Made by a program: the position numbers and the translations under genes
From: G965205725 sp965205725
Lineage (GTDB): Bacteria; Pseudomonadota; Gammaproteobacteria; Pseudomonadales; Halieaceae
Reading direction: 5' to 3'
NCBI GenBank assembly: GCA_965205725.1
Contig: OZ242189.1
Span: forward strand, 310,001 to 374,000
Length of the DNA stretch: 64,000 nucleotides
Part shown: positions 55,185 through 64,000 of the stretch, one piece after another
Layout: each line of letters begins with the position of its first letter
Position numbering within the stretch: position 1 is the first letter of the stretch
The notes under the pieces: model-generated
The model's database searches: none
The model's input: only the letters and a program-made list of their open reading frames with translations
What the model was told of the DNA's origin: nothing

Positions 55185-56117
55185 GTGGCGGGGATACATG
55201 AAACAGTTTTGTTGCGAGAGGCGGTATCGGCTCTGGTAACTGCGGCAGATGGTTGTTATGTGGACGGTACGTTTGGCCGTGGTGGCCATAGCCGCGAAAT
55301 ACTTTCAGTGCTCAGCGAGGAGGGACGCCTGTTGGCAGTCGACAAAGATCTACAGGCCTGTGCAGCGGCGGCAGAGTTAAAGGAGAGTGATGGTCGTTTT
55401 GATTTTGAACACGACTCGTTCGCTCGGCTTCCCCATCAACTGCGCCGGTGGGGAATCGGCGCAGTTGATGGCATTTTATTGGATTTGGGTGTGTCCAGCC
55501 CGCAGTTGGACGAGGCTGACAGAGGGTTTTCCTTTAGTCGCGACGGCCCTCTCGATATGCGTATGGATACAACCTCGGGTGAGACGGCGGCGCAGTGGCT
55601 GGCGCGGGTGGAGCACGGAGATTTAGCGAGAGTTTTGCGGGAGTACGGTGAAGAGCGACACGCGGGACGTATCGCCAATGCAATTCTGCGAGCCAGAGAG
55701 CAAGCGCCGATTGAAACAACTGCCCGTCTTGCGCAAGTGGTGGCCGAGGCCAATCCCGGTTGGGAGAAGCACAAGCATCCGGCTACGCGCAGTTTTCAGG
55801 CGATTCGTATTTATGTGAATCGCGAGCAGGCTGACCTGGAAGATTTTCTTCAGACCTGTCTCGAAATACTGGCGCCTAAGGGGCGCCTGGTGGTGATCAG
55901 TTTTCATTCGCTGGAAGATCGCATGGTCAAGCGCTTCATGCGCAGAAAGGCCCGCGGTGATGAGCTGCCGACCGGCGTGCCGGTCCGCGATGCGGAGCTA
56001 AACAAGGGATTAAAAATTGTCAGCAAGGCAGTGCGGGCAGGCGCCGCTGAAGTTGCAAATAACGTGCGGTCCAGAAGCGCAGTAATGCGGATCGCGGAAA
56101 AGATTGGTGTTGGATAA
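55185..56117 (+). CDS. rsmH: 16S rRNA (cytosine-1402-N4)-methyltransferase RsmH
   Basis: A 310-residue AdoMet-dependent methyltransferase for C1402 of 16S rRNA. The N-terminus HETVLLREAVSAL, motif I DGTFGRGGHSREIL, GILLDLGVSSPQLD and RPASRSFQ-like ATRSFQAIRIYVNREQADL are all present, as is ISFHSLEDRMVKRFM. Start GTG 55185 is directly after the mraZ stop. Formerly called mraW. Confidence 0.96.
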   Translation: MAGIHETVLLREAVSALVTAADGCYVDGTFGRGGHSREILSVLSEEGRLLAVDKDLQACAAAAELKESDGRFDFEHDSFARLPHQLRRWGIGAVDGILLDLGVSSPQLDEADRGFSFSRDGPLDMRMDTTSGETAAQWLARVEHGDLARVLREYGEERHAGRIANAILRAREQAPIETTARLAQVVAEANPGWEKHKHPATRSFQAIRIYVNREQADLEDFLQTCLEILAPKGRLVVISFHSLEDRMVKRFMRRKARGDELPTGVPVRDAELNKGLKIVSKAVRAGAAEVANNVRSRSAVMRIAEKIGVG

Positions 56118-56137
56118 TAATTAAAAGGCGATAGCCA

Positions 56138-56434
56138 GTGGCAAAACAGGCTGCTAAAAATCACTCCTCTCGCTGGTTGCTGTCTAACCTGGCATTGCTC
56201 GCCTGCGTGGTTATGACCGCGATGTCAGTTATCGAAACCACACACCTGTGTCGGCAGCGTTACGCGCTATTGCAAGAGCTGCAATCCCGGGAGTGGGGTA
56301 TGCAGGAAAACTGGAGCCGCCTGTTACTCGAAGAGAGTACCTGGGCGGCCCATCACCGGGTAGAGAAAATATCCCGGGAAAAGCTCGCCATGCGCGTGCC
56401 TTCCACGACTGATACGCGCGTGGTGGTGAGATGA
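56138..56434 (+). CDS. ftsL: Cell division protein FtsL
   Basis: A 98-residue small bitopic membrane protein of the divisome. It has one N-terminal transmembrane segment (WLLSNLALLACVVMTAMSVI) and a periplasmic coiled-coil-like tail with the typical LLQELQSREWGMQENWSRLL and REKLAMRVPS. FtsL acts with FtsB and FtsQ to activate FtsWI. Start GTG 56138; the end overlaps ftsI by 4 bp. Confidence 0.93.
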   Translation: MAKQAAKNHSSRWLLSNLALLACVVMTAMSVIETTHLCRQRYALLQELQSREWGMQENWSRLLLEESTWAAHHRVEKISREKLAMRVPSTTDTRVVVR

Positions 56435-58155
56435 GCCGCGCCGCGAAAAAGCCACAATACATTCCCGTTTCGCCCTGGCGCTGGCAGCTAATGGTCACAT
56501 TTATAGGTCTATTATTTGCCCTGTTGCTGTGGCGGGTAGTGACTTTACAGGTGCTTGAAACTGATCGCGGTTATGAATTTTTACAGGATCAGGGGGAAGC
56601 GCGATTTTTGCGCACCTCGGTTATTCCGGCTTATCGGGGTTTGATTTCTGATCGGCGCGGCGAGCCTTTAGCGGTAAGCACACCGGTAATTTCCCTCTGG
56701 GCAAATCCAAAATTGTTGGCAAAGTCCGACCGAATCGATGAATTGGCTGCCCTGTTGGGACAGTCCCATGAGCAGTTACAAAAGCGCTTGCAGCGCTATC
56801 AGGGCAAGTCGTTTATGTACTTGCGGCGGCATTTGGAGCCAACCCGGGCGCGTGCAGTCGTGCAGCTAAAAATTGCCGGGGTTCGCGGGCAGCGCGAGTA
56901 TCAAAGGTATTACCCCGCAGGTGAAGTGGCTGCTCATTTGGTTGGTTTTACCAATGTGGATGACCGCGGCATTGAGGGAATGGAACTGGCCTACGACCAA
57001 TGGTTGCAGGGAGTGCCTGGCCGCAAGCAGGTAATCAAAGACCTCTATGGCGAAGTCGTGCGCGATGTTGGCGAGCTAGAGGCGGCGCAACCGGGTAACG
57101 ATCTGGCGCTGAGTATTGATTTGCGTTTGCAGTATGTGGCGCACCTGGAGTTGCAGCGCGCAGTGACCTTGAGCGGTGCTGAGTCTGGCAGTGTGGTCAC
57201 GCTGGATGTCAATACTGGCGAAATCCTGGCTGTGGTCAACCACCCGGTATTTAACCCAAATAATCGAGCGGGGGTTAAGCCTGCGCAAACGCGCAATCGC
57301 GCAATCGTCGACGCCTTTGAGCCGGGCTCTGTATTGAAGCCGCTCGCCGTGGCTGCGGCTCTGGATAGCGGTCAATTTACCCCGGACACGGTGATTGATA
57401 CCTCGCCGGGTCGATTAAAGATCGGGGGTAAAGTGCTGCACGACCCGGTCAATTATCGAGCGCTGAGCCTGGCGCGAGTGGTCGCCAAATCAAGCCAGGT
57501 GGGCATCGTCAAAATGGCGCTGCAACTCGATGAGCAATCGATGTGGCAGATGTATAACAAATTCGGTTTAGGTCAAAACCCGGGAACAGGCTTTCCGGGA
57601 GAAAGCGCAGGCGTGTTGGAATACCGGCAGCGATGGCGCGACATTGAGCGGGCCACACTCGCCTACGGTCATGGGCTGATGGTAACGCCACTGCAACTAG
57701 CGGTGGCTTACTCGGTTATGGCTAATGGTGGCAGCCGCTACCCGGCCAGTATCACGCTGGTCGGAAGTGATGAAAAAGACACGCTGAGCGCCGGGCCAGT
57801 GCTGGCCCCCCGATTGGCGAGGCAGATGCGGGAAATTCTTGAAGGGGTGACTGCCGACGATGGCACTGGTCGGCGCGCAAGGGTTGAGGGGTATCGCGTG
57901 GGTGGCAAAACAGGCACAGCGCATAAGGCCGCAGTCGGCGGTTACGCGGACGACCGATACCTGGCGCTATTCGCGGGCATGGCACCCATCGTTGAACCGC
58001 GATTGGTCACCGTCGTGCTTATTAATGAGCCCAAGGGCGATCACTATCACGGTGGCGCAGTGGCGGCACCGATATTTTCAGCGGTGACCAGTGCGGCGTT
58101 GCGTTTGCTCAACATTACACCAGACCGCTATCGCCGGGCGGAGGTCTCCTCGTGA
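56431..58155 (+). CDS. ftsI: Peptidoglycan D,D-transpeptidase FtsI (PBP3)
   Basis: A 574-residue division-specific transpeptidase anchored by an N-terminal membrane segment (LMVTFIGLLFALLLWRVVTL). The dimerisation domain is followed by the penicillin-binding domain with the active-site S300-V-L-K303 (EPGSVLKPLA) and K493-T-G-T (GGKTGTAHKA). The second motif, S-x-N in most PBP3 proteins (KSSN in E. coli and Pseudomonas), here reads S354-S355-Q356 (AKSSQVGIVKMAL). The DNA at 57490-57498 is unambiguous (TCAAGCCAG). The gene overlaps ftsL and murE at its ends. Confidence 0.95.
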   Translation: MSRAAKKPQYIPVSPWRWQLMVTFIGLLFALLLWRVVTLQVLETDRGYEFLQDQGEARFLRTSVIPAYRGLISDRRGEPLAVSTPVISLWANPKLLAKSDRIDELAALLGQSHEQLQKRLQRYQGKSFMYLRRHLEPTRARAVVQLKIAGVRGQREYQRYYPAGEVAAHLVGFTNVDDRGIEGMELAYDQWLQGVPGRKQVIKDLYGEVVRDVGELEAAQPGNDLALSIDLRLQYVAHLELQRAVTLSGAESGSVVTLDVNTGEILAVVNHPVFNPNNRAGVKPAQTRNRAIVDAFEPGSVLKPLAVAAALDSGQFTPDTVIDTSPGRLKIGGKVLHDPVNYRALSLARVVAKSSQVGIVKMALQLDEQSMWQMYNKFGLGQNPGTGFPGESAGVLEYRQRWRDIERATLAYGHGLMVTPLQLAVAYSVMANGGSRYPASITLVGSDEKDTLSAGPVLAPRLARQMREILEGVTADDGTGRRARVEGYRVGGKTGTAHKAAVGGYADDRYLALFAGMAPIVEPRLVTVVLINEPKGDHYHGGAVAAPIFSAVTSAALRLLNITPDRYRRAEVSS

Positions 58156-59651
58156 TGTCTGCCTCGGCGATCAGTCGCGACACCATGAGCCTGGGTGAAT
58201 TGATGCAGCAGCAATGGTCGGTGGACGTGCCGATTTCAGGTTTGCAGTTGGACAGCCGTAAAGTCGCGCCAGGGGATGTGTTTCTCGCCATAGCGGGTGA
58301 ATCTAATGACGGGCGTGATTTTATAAAGGTTGCAGTGGATTCCGGTGCCTCTGCGATTTTGGCCGAGTCGGGCGTGAGCGAGCTACAGCGCTCTGGTGCT
58401 CTGGATGTGCCGCTCATTGAAGTGCCTGATCTGGCGGCAAGGGTTGGTGAACTGGCCAGCCGGTTCTATGGCTACCCGAGCAGAACGATGTTTGTTGCTG
58501 GTATCACGGGGACCAACGGTAAAACCACCAGCTCGCGGTTGGCCGCACAGTTGCTGCGCGCTGGCGGAGAGGCTTGTGGGGTTATTGGCACGCTTGGCGC
58601 AGTGCTGGACGACGCTATTGATGAGGCGCGCAATACCACGCCGGACGCCGTGGCTTTGCAGGAACGGTTAGCGGTCTGGCGGGGCGAGAGAGTGCAGCAG
58701 GTGGTGATGGAGGTTTCCTCTCACAGCCTGGTGCAGGGCCGTGTTAGCGGCACAGATTTTGATGTTGCGGTATTTACCAATTTAAGCCACGACCACCTGG
58801 ACTACCACGGCACGATGGCCCAATACGCGAGTGCCAAAGCGCAGTTGTTTCAATTTGATTCCCTGTCACATGCCTTGATTAACGCCGATGATGCATTCGC
58901 GGATGTTGTCAGGCAGCAATTGCACAGGGGCGTGGAACGACTCGAATACTCTGCGGCAGGCAAAGCCGCAGACCTGAAAGTATCAGGGCTGAGTTATCAC
59001 GGCGATGGTATTCGAGCTCAGTTGCACACACCCTGGGGAAGTGGTCAGTTGCACAGCCCCCTGCCTGCGAGTTTCAATCTGGCCAATTTACTGGCAGCCA
59101 TAGCGGTCGCCTGTATCCGCGGCGCTGATTTTCAGCAAGTCCTGGAATGGGCGCCGAAGCTGCAAGCTGTGCCCGGTCGTATGGAGTACGTGGCCAACGA
59201 GCGGGGTTTACAGTTGATTGTGGACTACTCCCATACACCTGATGCGTTGCTGCAAGCCCTGGCGGCGCTGCGCCGCCATACCCGGGGCCGGCTTATTTGC
59301 GTGTTTGGTTGCGGCGGTGACCGCGACGCTGAGAAGCGACCCTTGATGGGACGCGTTGCAACCGAGTATGCCGATCATGTGATAGTGACCAGTGATAACC
59401 CCCGGAGAGAATCTCCGCAGGCTATCGCTGCTCAAGTGATATCCGGTTGCGAGCCGGATGTAGAAATCGAACTGGACCGAGCAGTCGCAATCGCTAAAGC
59501 TGTGCGTGCGGCTCAGCCCGGCGATTGTGTTCTGGTTGCTGGCAAAGGGCATGAATCTTACCAGCAGGTTGGCGATGAAAGGCTGCCCTTCAGCGATGTG
59601 CAGCAGTTGCGTTTAGTGTTGGCAAATATTGCACAGGGGGCTCAGTCGTGA
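58155..59651 (+). CDS. murE: UDP-MurNAc-L-Ala-D-Glu:meso-diaminopimelate ligase MurE
   Basis: A Mur ligase of 498 residues from ATG 58155 (a GTG at 58152 is an alternative start one codon earlier). ATP-binding loop GITGTNGKTTSSR, the ligase motif ATP/UDP site TTPDAVALQ and EVSSHSLVQGRV, and the specificity motif DNPR (VTSDNPRRESPQAI), which marks the meso-diaminopimelate-adding form. KGHESYQQ is the conserved C-terminal site. It adds the third residue of the peptidoglycan stem. Confidence 0.96.
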   Translation: MSASAISRDTMSLGELMQQQWSVDVPISGLQLDSRKVAPGDVFLAIAGESNDGRDFIKVAVDSGASAILAESGVSELQRSGALDVPLIEVPDLAARVGELASRFYGYPSRTMFVAGITGTNGKTTSSRLAAQLLRAGGEACGVIGTLGAVLDDAIDEARNTTPDAVALQERLAVWRGERVQQVVMEVSSHSLVQGRVSGTDFDVAVFTNLSHDHLDYHGTMAQYASAKAQLFQFDSLSHALINADDAFADVVRQQLHRGVERLEYSAAGKAADLKVSGLSYHGDGIRAQLHTPWGSGQLHSPLPASFNLANLLAAIAVACIRGADFQQVLEWAPKLQAVPGRMEYVANERGLQLIVDYSHTPDALLQALAALRRHTRGRLICVFGCGGDRDAEKRPLMGRVATEYADHVIVTSDNPRRESPQAIAAQVISGCEPDVEIELDRAVAIAKAVRAAQPGDCVLVAGKGHESYQQVGDERLPFSDVQQLRLVLANIAQGAQS

Positions 59652-61015
59652 TGAGAGCACTGCGCATTAAAGAGGTGGCCTCCAGCTTTGCAGGAACATT
59701 GCATGGGGAGTTGCTGGGCAGTGATTGTGAGTTTGCATCGGTCAGTAGCGACTCTCGGTCAATCGTGCCTGGGGATTTATTTGTGGCACTGGCAGGTGAA
59801 AACCATGACGGCCATGACTATCTTCGCCCTGCTGCGGATGCCGGTGCCGTCGCTGCCATCGTATCCCGTTCCGGCGACTATCCGATTCCCTGCATAAAAG
59901 TATCTGATACGACTGCTGCCCTGGGTCAGTTGGCAGCGCTCAATCGCCGCTACTTTACCGGTACTTTGCTGGGTATTACCGGCAGCAGTGGCAAGACCAC
60001 AGTCAAGAATATGCTCAGTCGTATATTGTCGAGACAGGGTTTGACCCATGCAACCGCTGGCAACTTTAACAATGAAATAGGTGTGCCACAGACTCTATTG
60101 GGGTTGTCCGCCGGGCATCAATATGCGGTGATCGAGATGGGTGCCTCGGCGGGCGGGGATATCGAATATTTGTCGGCCCTGGCAGAGCCGACGATTGCGG
60201 TTTTGCTCAATGCGCAGCCGGCACATTTGCAGGGGTTTGGCTCTCTGGCCGGGGTGGCGGCAGCCAAGGGCGAAATATTTTCAAGTCTCCCGGCTGACGG
60301 TGTGGGTGTATTGAATGCCGACAGTGAGTTTACGTCGCTTTGGCGTGAGCTGCTTGGGCGGCGTACATATATCAGCTTTGGTTGCAGTGCCGCCGCCGAT
60401 ATTCGCGCAGAAAATATAGAAAACCTCGGCGCGGCTGGTTGCAGGTTTGATCTCTGTAGCGAGTGGGGCGTGGCCAGACTTAAGCTGCCATTACCCGGCC
60501 GACACAATGTTTTGAACGCCCTTGCAGCGTGTGCTGCATCGCTGGCGGCGAAATTGTCAGTGGCCGAAGTGATAGATGGTCTCGAGCATGTGCATCCCGC
60601 TCCTGGGCGACTATCGGTGTCCCAGGGTGCTAACGGCGCAATGATAATTGACGACTCTTACAACGCCAATCCGGGTTCGGTGCGAGCGGCAATCGACACC
60701 CTGGTGGCAACACCGGGTCACCGCGTATTGATGCTTGGAGTGATGGGTGAATTGGGCGCAGACAGCCCGCAACTGCATCGGGAGATTGCTGCCTATGCGC
60801 GCGCCAGGGGTGTTGACGAGTTATGGCTGATTGGCGAAGCCGCCATGGCCGCTGACGGTTTTGGTTGTGGCGCCAGGCTGTATTCAGATATAGACAGTCT
60901 GCCCGAGTTGCACGCCCGTTTTTCCAGGGGCGATGTCGTTCTGGTGAAGGGGTCTCGCATGGCGGGAATGGAAGCGGTGGTGGCCAGGCTCAAAGCTGGC
61001 GCGGAGGCAAACTGA
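59651..61015 (+). CDS. murF: UDP-MurNAc-tripeptide D-alanyl-D-alanine ligase MurF
   Basis: A 454-residue Mur ligase (ATG 59651; GTG 59648 is the codon before). Motifs are DSRSIVPGDLFVALAGENHD, the ATP loop GITGSSGKTTVKNML, NFNNEIGVPQTLLGL, IEMGASAGGDIEYL and the DDSYNANPGSVRAA site. It adds D-Ala-D-Ala to complete the pentapeptide. It overlaps the murE stop. Confidence 0.96.
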   Translation: MRALRIKEVASSFAGTLHGELLGSDCEFASVSSDSRSIVPGDLFVALAGENHDGHDYLRPAADAGAVAAIVSRSGDYPIPCIKVSDTTAALGQLAALNRRYFTGTLLGITGSSGKTTVKNMLSRILSRQGLTHATAGNFNNEIGVPQTLLGLSAGHQYAVIEMGASAGGDIEYLSALAEPTIAVLLNAQPAHLQGFGSLAGVAAAKGEIFSSLPADGVGVLNADSEFTSLWRELLGRRTYISFGCSAAADIRAENIENLGAAGCRFDLCSEWGVARLKLPLPGRHNVLNALAACAASLAAKLSVAEVIDGLEHVHPAPGRLSVSQGANGAMIIDDSYNANPGSVRAAIDTLVATPGHRVLMLGVMGELGADSPQLHREIAAYARARGVDELWLIGEAAMAADGFGCGARLYSDIDSLPELHARFSRGDVVLVKGSRMAGMEAVVARLKAGAEAN

Positions 61016-61016
61016 T

Positions 61017-62099
61017 ATGTTGTATTGGTTATCTCAGTATCTAACAGAATTTGCCAGCGGTTTTCAGGTTTTCCAGTATCTGACCTTCCGCAGCATCCTC
61101 GGCGTTATGACCGCGCTGGCAATATCCATGCTGGTCGGACCGACCATGATTCGCCGTCTCGACAACCATCAAATTGGTCAGTCGGTGCGCGACGATGGCC
61201 CCGAATCACACCTTACAAAATCTGGAACCCCCACCATGGGCGGTGCGCTGATTCTGGTGGCGATAGCCATAAGTACCTTGTTGTGGAGTGATCTTTCCAA
61301 CGCCTATGTGTGGTTGGTGATATTTGTAACAGGGTTTTTTGCTGCGGTTGGCTGGGTCGATGATTATTTCAAGGTGATCGAAAAGGACTCACGCGGGCTT
61401 GCCGCGCGCTGGAAATATTTTTGGCAGTCGGCGGCTGGATTAGCTGTCGCCTTTTATCTGTATACGATGGTTGATAACCCGGTGGCAACAACCCTGTATG
61501 TGCCTTTCTTTAAGAATTTTGCCTGGCAGATGGGCCCGCTGTTTATTGTGCTGACCTATTTTGTGATTGTGGGCGCCAGCAATGCAGTCAACCTGACCGA
61601 CGGGCTGGATGGCCTGGCTATTCTGCCAGCGGTCATGGTTGGTTCCGCGCTGGGCATCATTGCCTATCTGACTGGCAATTCGCAGTTTTCCGAATATTTG
61701 CATATTGCCTATGTGGCTGGCGCGGGCGAGTTGGCAATTTTCTGCGGCGCGCTGGCTGGGGCCGGGCTTGGTTTCCTCTGGTTCAACACCTACCCCGCGC
61801 AGATATTTATGGGCGATGTCGGGGCGCTGGCACTGGGAGCAGCCCTGGGTACCGTGGCCGTTATTGTCCGTCACGAAATAGTGTTTTTCATCATGGGCGG
61901 CATTTTTGTACTGGAAACGGTGTCGGTTATTTTACAGGTTGCCTCGTTCAAGCTGACTGGCAGGCGCTTGTTTCTCATGGCGCCCATTCACCACCATTTT
62001 GAATTAAAAGGCTGGCCCGAGCCTCGGGTCATTGTGCGTTTTTGGATTATTACCGTGATGCTGGTTCTGTTTGGGCTGGCGACTTTGAAGTTGCGTTGA
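61017..62099 (+). CDS. mraY: Phospho-MurNAc-pentapeptide translocase MraY
   Basis: A 360-residue integral membrane enzyme with about ten hydrophobic segments that makes lipid I on undecaprenyl phosphate. Conserved sites are KSGTPTMGGALIL, the acidic pair WVDDYFKVIEKDSRGL, NLTDGLDGLA, and the C-terminal APIHHHFELKGWPEPRV loop. The ATG at 61017 is two bases after the murF stop. Confidence 0.97.
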   Translation: MLYWLSQYLTEFASGFQVFQYLTFRSILGVMTALAISMLVGPTMIRRLDNHQIGQSVRDDGPESHLTKSGTPTMGGALILVAIAISTLLWSDLSNAYVWLVIFVTGFFAAVGWVDDYFKVIEKDSRGLAARWKYFWQSAAGLAVAFYLYTMVDNPVATTLYVPFFKNFAWQMGPLFIVLTYFVIVGASNAVNLTDGLDGLAILPAVMVGSALGIIAYLTGNSQFSEYLHIAYVAGAGELAIFCGALAGAGLGFLWFNTYPAQIFMGDVGALALGAALGTVAVIVRHEIVFFIMGGIFVLETVSVILQVASFKLTGRRLFLMAPIHHHFELKGWPEPRVIVRFWIITVMLVLFGLATLKLR

Positions 62100-62110
62100 G
62101 CAGAGAGGAG

Positions 62111-63493
62111 ATGAATCCACTGGTGAGCACGCAGGTGCAGCAGACAGGTAAGCCTGTGGTCGTCCTTGGTTTGGGTGGCACTGGATTGTCTTGCGCGCGT
62201 TTTTTGTATCGGCAGCAGATTCCTTTTGTGGTGATGGACAGCCGCGACCTGCCACCCGGTCTGGATGAACTGCGCAGCGCGTGTCCGGGAGTAGATGTTC
62301 ATCTCGGCGGCTTCGACACAGACTTGCTTGCCCAGGCGCGGCGTCTGATTGTCAGTCCGGGTATATCGCTACAGGAGCCACCGATTGCCGCGGCGATGGC
62401 CGGGGGTGTGCCAGTGGCTGGCGATATTGATTTGTTCTGTGAACAGGCACAGGCGCCGGTTATCGGCATTACCGGCTCCAATGGGAAGTCCACTGTGACG
62501 GATTTGCTGGGCCACATGGCGCGCCGCGCAGCCAAAAAAGTGGGTGTGGGTGGCAATCTGGGTCTGCCCGCTCTGGATTTGTTGGCAAACGAGGTGGACT
62601 TCTATGTGCTGGAGTTGTCCAGCTTTCAGTTGGAGCGCGCAGGCGAACTGGGTTTAGCGGTGGCGACGGTTCTCAACCTGAGCGATGACCACCTGGACCG
62701 CCACGGTCACAGGCACGCTTATCGCGCCGCCAAGCACCGATTATTCGTCGGTGCTCAACATATCGTAATCAATCGGGATGACGAGATGACTGTGCCGCAA
62801 GAGGCCCCTGAGTCCGCGCGAATTACATCCAGCTTTGGCCTGCAAGAGCCGGTCGAGGGTCAGTTTGGTTTGCGTCTTGAAGCCGGGGAAGAGTGGTTGG
62901 CCTGCGGTGAGCAGCTATTGATTCCTGTGGCCGGGTTGGCGCTGGTTGGGCGGCACAATGCGGTTAACGCGCTGGCTGGCCTGGCCCTGGGTACCGAGAT
63001 GGGTTTGCCGATGCCAGCCATGTTGGAAACGCTGCGCGCTTATACGGGGTTGGCGCATCGCTGCGAACTCGTTGGCAGTCATAGCGGCGTCCGCTTTATC
63101 AATGATTCCAAAGCGACCAATGTTGGAGCCACTGTCGCCGCACTGGGCGGCCTGGCTACGGCCAATAATATTGTGCTGATTGCCGGGGGGCAGGGTAAAG
63201 GAGCAGATTTTGATGCCCTGCGGGAGCCTGTTTTGACAACCTGTAAGGCTGTGTTCCTGCTAGGCGAAGATGCGCCTGCTATGCAGCGGGCCCTGGGTGC
63301 TGGCGTCAAAACCGTCTTGCTTGATGAATTGGAACAAGCCGTCGGGCAAGCCTGGTTGCTGGCTGAAAAGGGCGACGTGGTACTGCTGTCCCCGGCCTGT
63401 GCCAGTTTCGATATGTTCGACAGTTTTGCGCATAGAGGTGAGCACTTTATCCATTGTGTTCAGGCGCTTATCTCAGGGGTGCAGCCGTCGTGA
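62111..63493 (+). CDS. murD: UDP-MurNAc-L-alanine:D-glutamate ligase MurD
   Basis: A 460-residue Mur ligase. ATG 62111 is preceded by GAGAGGAG and gives the usual N-terminus leading into VVVLGLGGTGLSCARFL; a longer frame upstream overlaps mraY and is not needed. Motifs are ITGSNGKSTVTDLLG, ELSSFQLE, LNLSDDHLDRHG, and NDSKATNVGATVAAL. It adds D-Glu to UDP-MurNAc-L-Ala. Its stop overlaps the ftsW start. Confidence 0.96.
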   Translation: MNPLVSTQVQQTGKPVVVLGLGGTGLSCARFLYRQQIPFVVMDSRDLPPGLDELRSACPGVDVHLGGFDTDLLAQARRLIVSPGISLQEPPIAAAMAGGVPVAGDIDLFCEQAQAPVIGITGSNGKSTVTDLLGHMARRAAKKVGVGGNLGLPALDLLANEVDFYVLELSSFQLERAGELGLAVATVLNLSDDHLDRHGHRHAYRAAKHRLFVGAQHIVINRDDEMTVPQEAPESARITSSFGLQEPVEGQFGLRLEAGEEWLACGEQLLIPVAGLALVGRHNAVNALAGLALGTEMGLPMPAMLETLRAYTGLAHRCELVGSHSGVRFINDSKATNVGATVAALGGLATANNIVLIAGGQGKGADFDALREPVLTTCKAVFLLGEDAPAMQRALGAGVKTVLLDELEQAVGQAWLLAEKGDVVLLSPACASFDMFDSFAHRGEHFIHCVQALISGVQPS

Positions 63494-64000
63494 GTCGCCT
63501 CGCAGTGAGCGACCGCCAGCCCGTGCTGGCACTGTTCGCCGAGATGGATAAAGTGCTGCTGTTGCTGGTGCTGGGTCTCATGTTGATCGGCTTTGTCGCA
63601 ATCAGTTCAGCGTCAGTAGAATTTGCCGCTGCCAAATATGGCAGCGCCGGATACCATGGTGCCCGGCATTTGATTTACATGGGATTAGCTCTGACAACCG
63701 GGTTCCTGGTTTATCTGGCGCCGACCAAATTTTGGCTGGATACCGGCTGGGTATGGTTCTTTCTGGCATTGGTCATGCTGCTGCTGGTACTGATTCCCGG
63801 TATTGGCGTTAAGGTAAACGGCAGTCGGCGTTGGCTGGCACTGGGCCCGCTGACCCTACAGGCCTCTGAGTTTGCCAAAATGTTTTTGGTGGTCTACCTG
63901 GCGGGTTATCTGCTGCGACGAGAAGACCAGGTGCGCAGCCAATGGAGTGGCTTTATCAAGCCCATGGCGGTCGTGTTCTCGATCACCCTGTTATTGATGG
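63490..64000 (+). CDS. ftsW: Peptidoglycan glycosyltransferase FtsW (5' part, cut by window end)
   Basis: The frame opens at GTG 63490 inside the murD stop and is open to the last base (170 residues seen). Hydrophobic helices alternate with the SEDS landmarks VKVNGSRRWLALGPLTLQAS and EFAKMFLVVYLAGYLL, typical of FtsW. It polymerises lipid II glycans at the septum together with FtsI, whose gene is in the same cluster. The C-terminal half is outside the window. Confidence 0.93.
   Translation, partial: MSRLAVSDRQPVLALFAEMDKVLLLLVLGLMLIGFVAISSASVEFAAAKYGSAGYHGARHLIYMGLALTTGFLVYLAPTKFWLDTGWVWFFLALVMLLLVLIPGIGVKVNGSRRWLALGPLTLQASEFAKMFLVVYLAGYLLRREDQVRSQWSGFIKPMAVVFSITLLLM

Overview
The window looks like a chromosomal segment of a Gram-negative gammaproteobacterium, probably marine. 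The evidence is a complete dcw start (mraZ, rsmH, ftsL, ftsI, murE with the meso-DAP type DNPR motif, murF, mraY, murD, ftsW) with rnpB just upstream, a TonB-dependent receptor, and a large accessory load of acyl-CoA metabolism genes. The species assignment is inference; no 16S gene is present.

Layout. (1) 1-19708: the 3' two thirds or more of a giant surface protein built from 24 near-identical 729-bp units (two Ig-like domains each), followed by three copies of a different C-terminal module. A one-base deletion near 6717 splits the reading frame. (2) 19915-37525: a mainly plus-strand acyl-CoA catabolic island: two CoA ligases, an acyl-CoA dehydrogenase, an SDR, an alpha-methylacyl-CoA racemase, enoyl-CoA hydratases, a luciferase-like oxidoreductase, a NUDIX hydrolase, a nitrobindin-like protein, a MaoC hydratase, an acyl-CoA carboxyltransferase and a D-aminoacylase-like hydrolase, with two AraC-type regulators. 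Racemase, ligases and carboxyltransferase together suggest breakdown of methyl-branched or isoprenoid/steroid-type acyl chains (inference). (3) 37526-39735: gene-poor, repeat-rich DNA with one small flavoprotein-like gene and the tail of a dead RND pump gene. (4) 39736-42003: an exported DUF4214 - c-type heme - copper type II monooxygenase-like fusion. (5) 42009-44154: an AT-rich type II restriction-modification pair inside what the boundaries show to be an integron gene cassette with its own attC. (6) 44347-53531: two MaoC genes; a minus-strand operon of LLM monooxygenase, TonB receptor, Tat-exported small subunit and GMC oxidoreductase; a zinc alcohol dehydrogenase; a dead MscS fragment; another MaoC gene. 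(7) 53618-54366: rnpB (RNase P RNA) whose 3' end is amplified into a tandem array of ten 41-bp copies plus a partial one. (8) 54729-64000: the dcw cell-wall and division cluster, running off the window in ftsW.

Four copies of a 139-186 bp inverted-repeat element (MITE-like, ends GAGACCTTTGCAC) are scattered through regions 2 and 6; three have clear 5-bp target duplications and two of these sit exactly on stop codons of catabolic genes.

Most notable: the amplified rnpB 3' end, the stand-alone integron cassette carrying a restriction-modification system, the three-domain copper/heme fusion protein, and the homogenised giant adhesin array.
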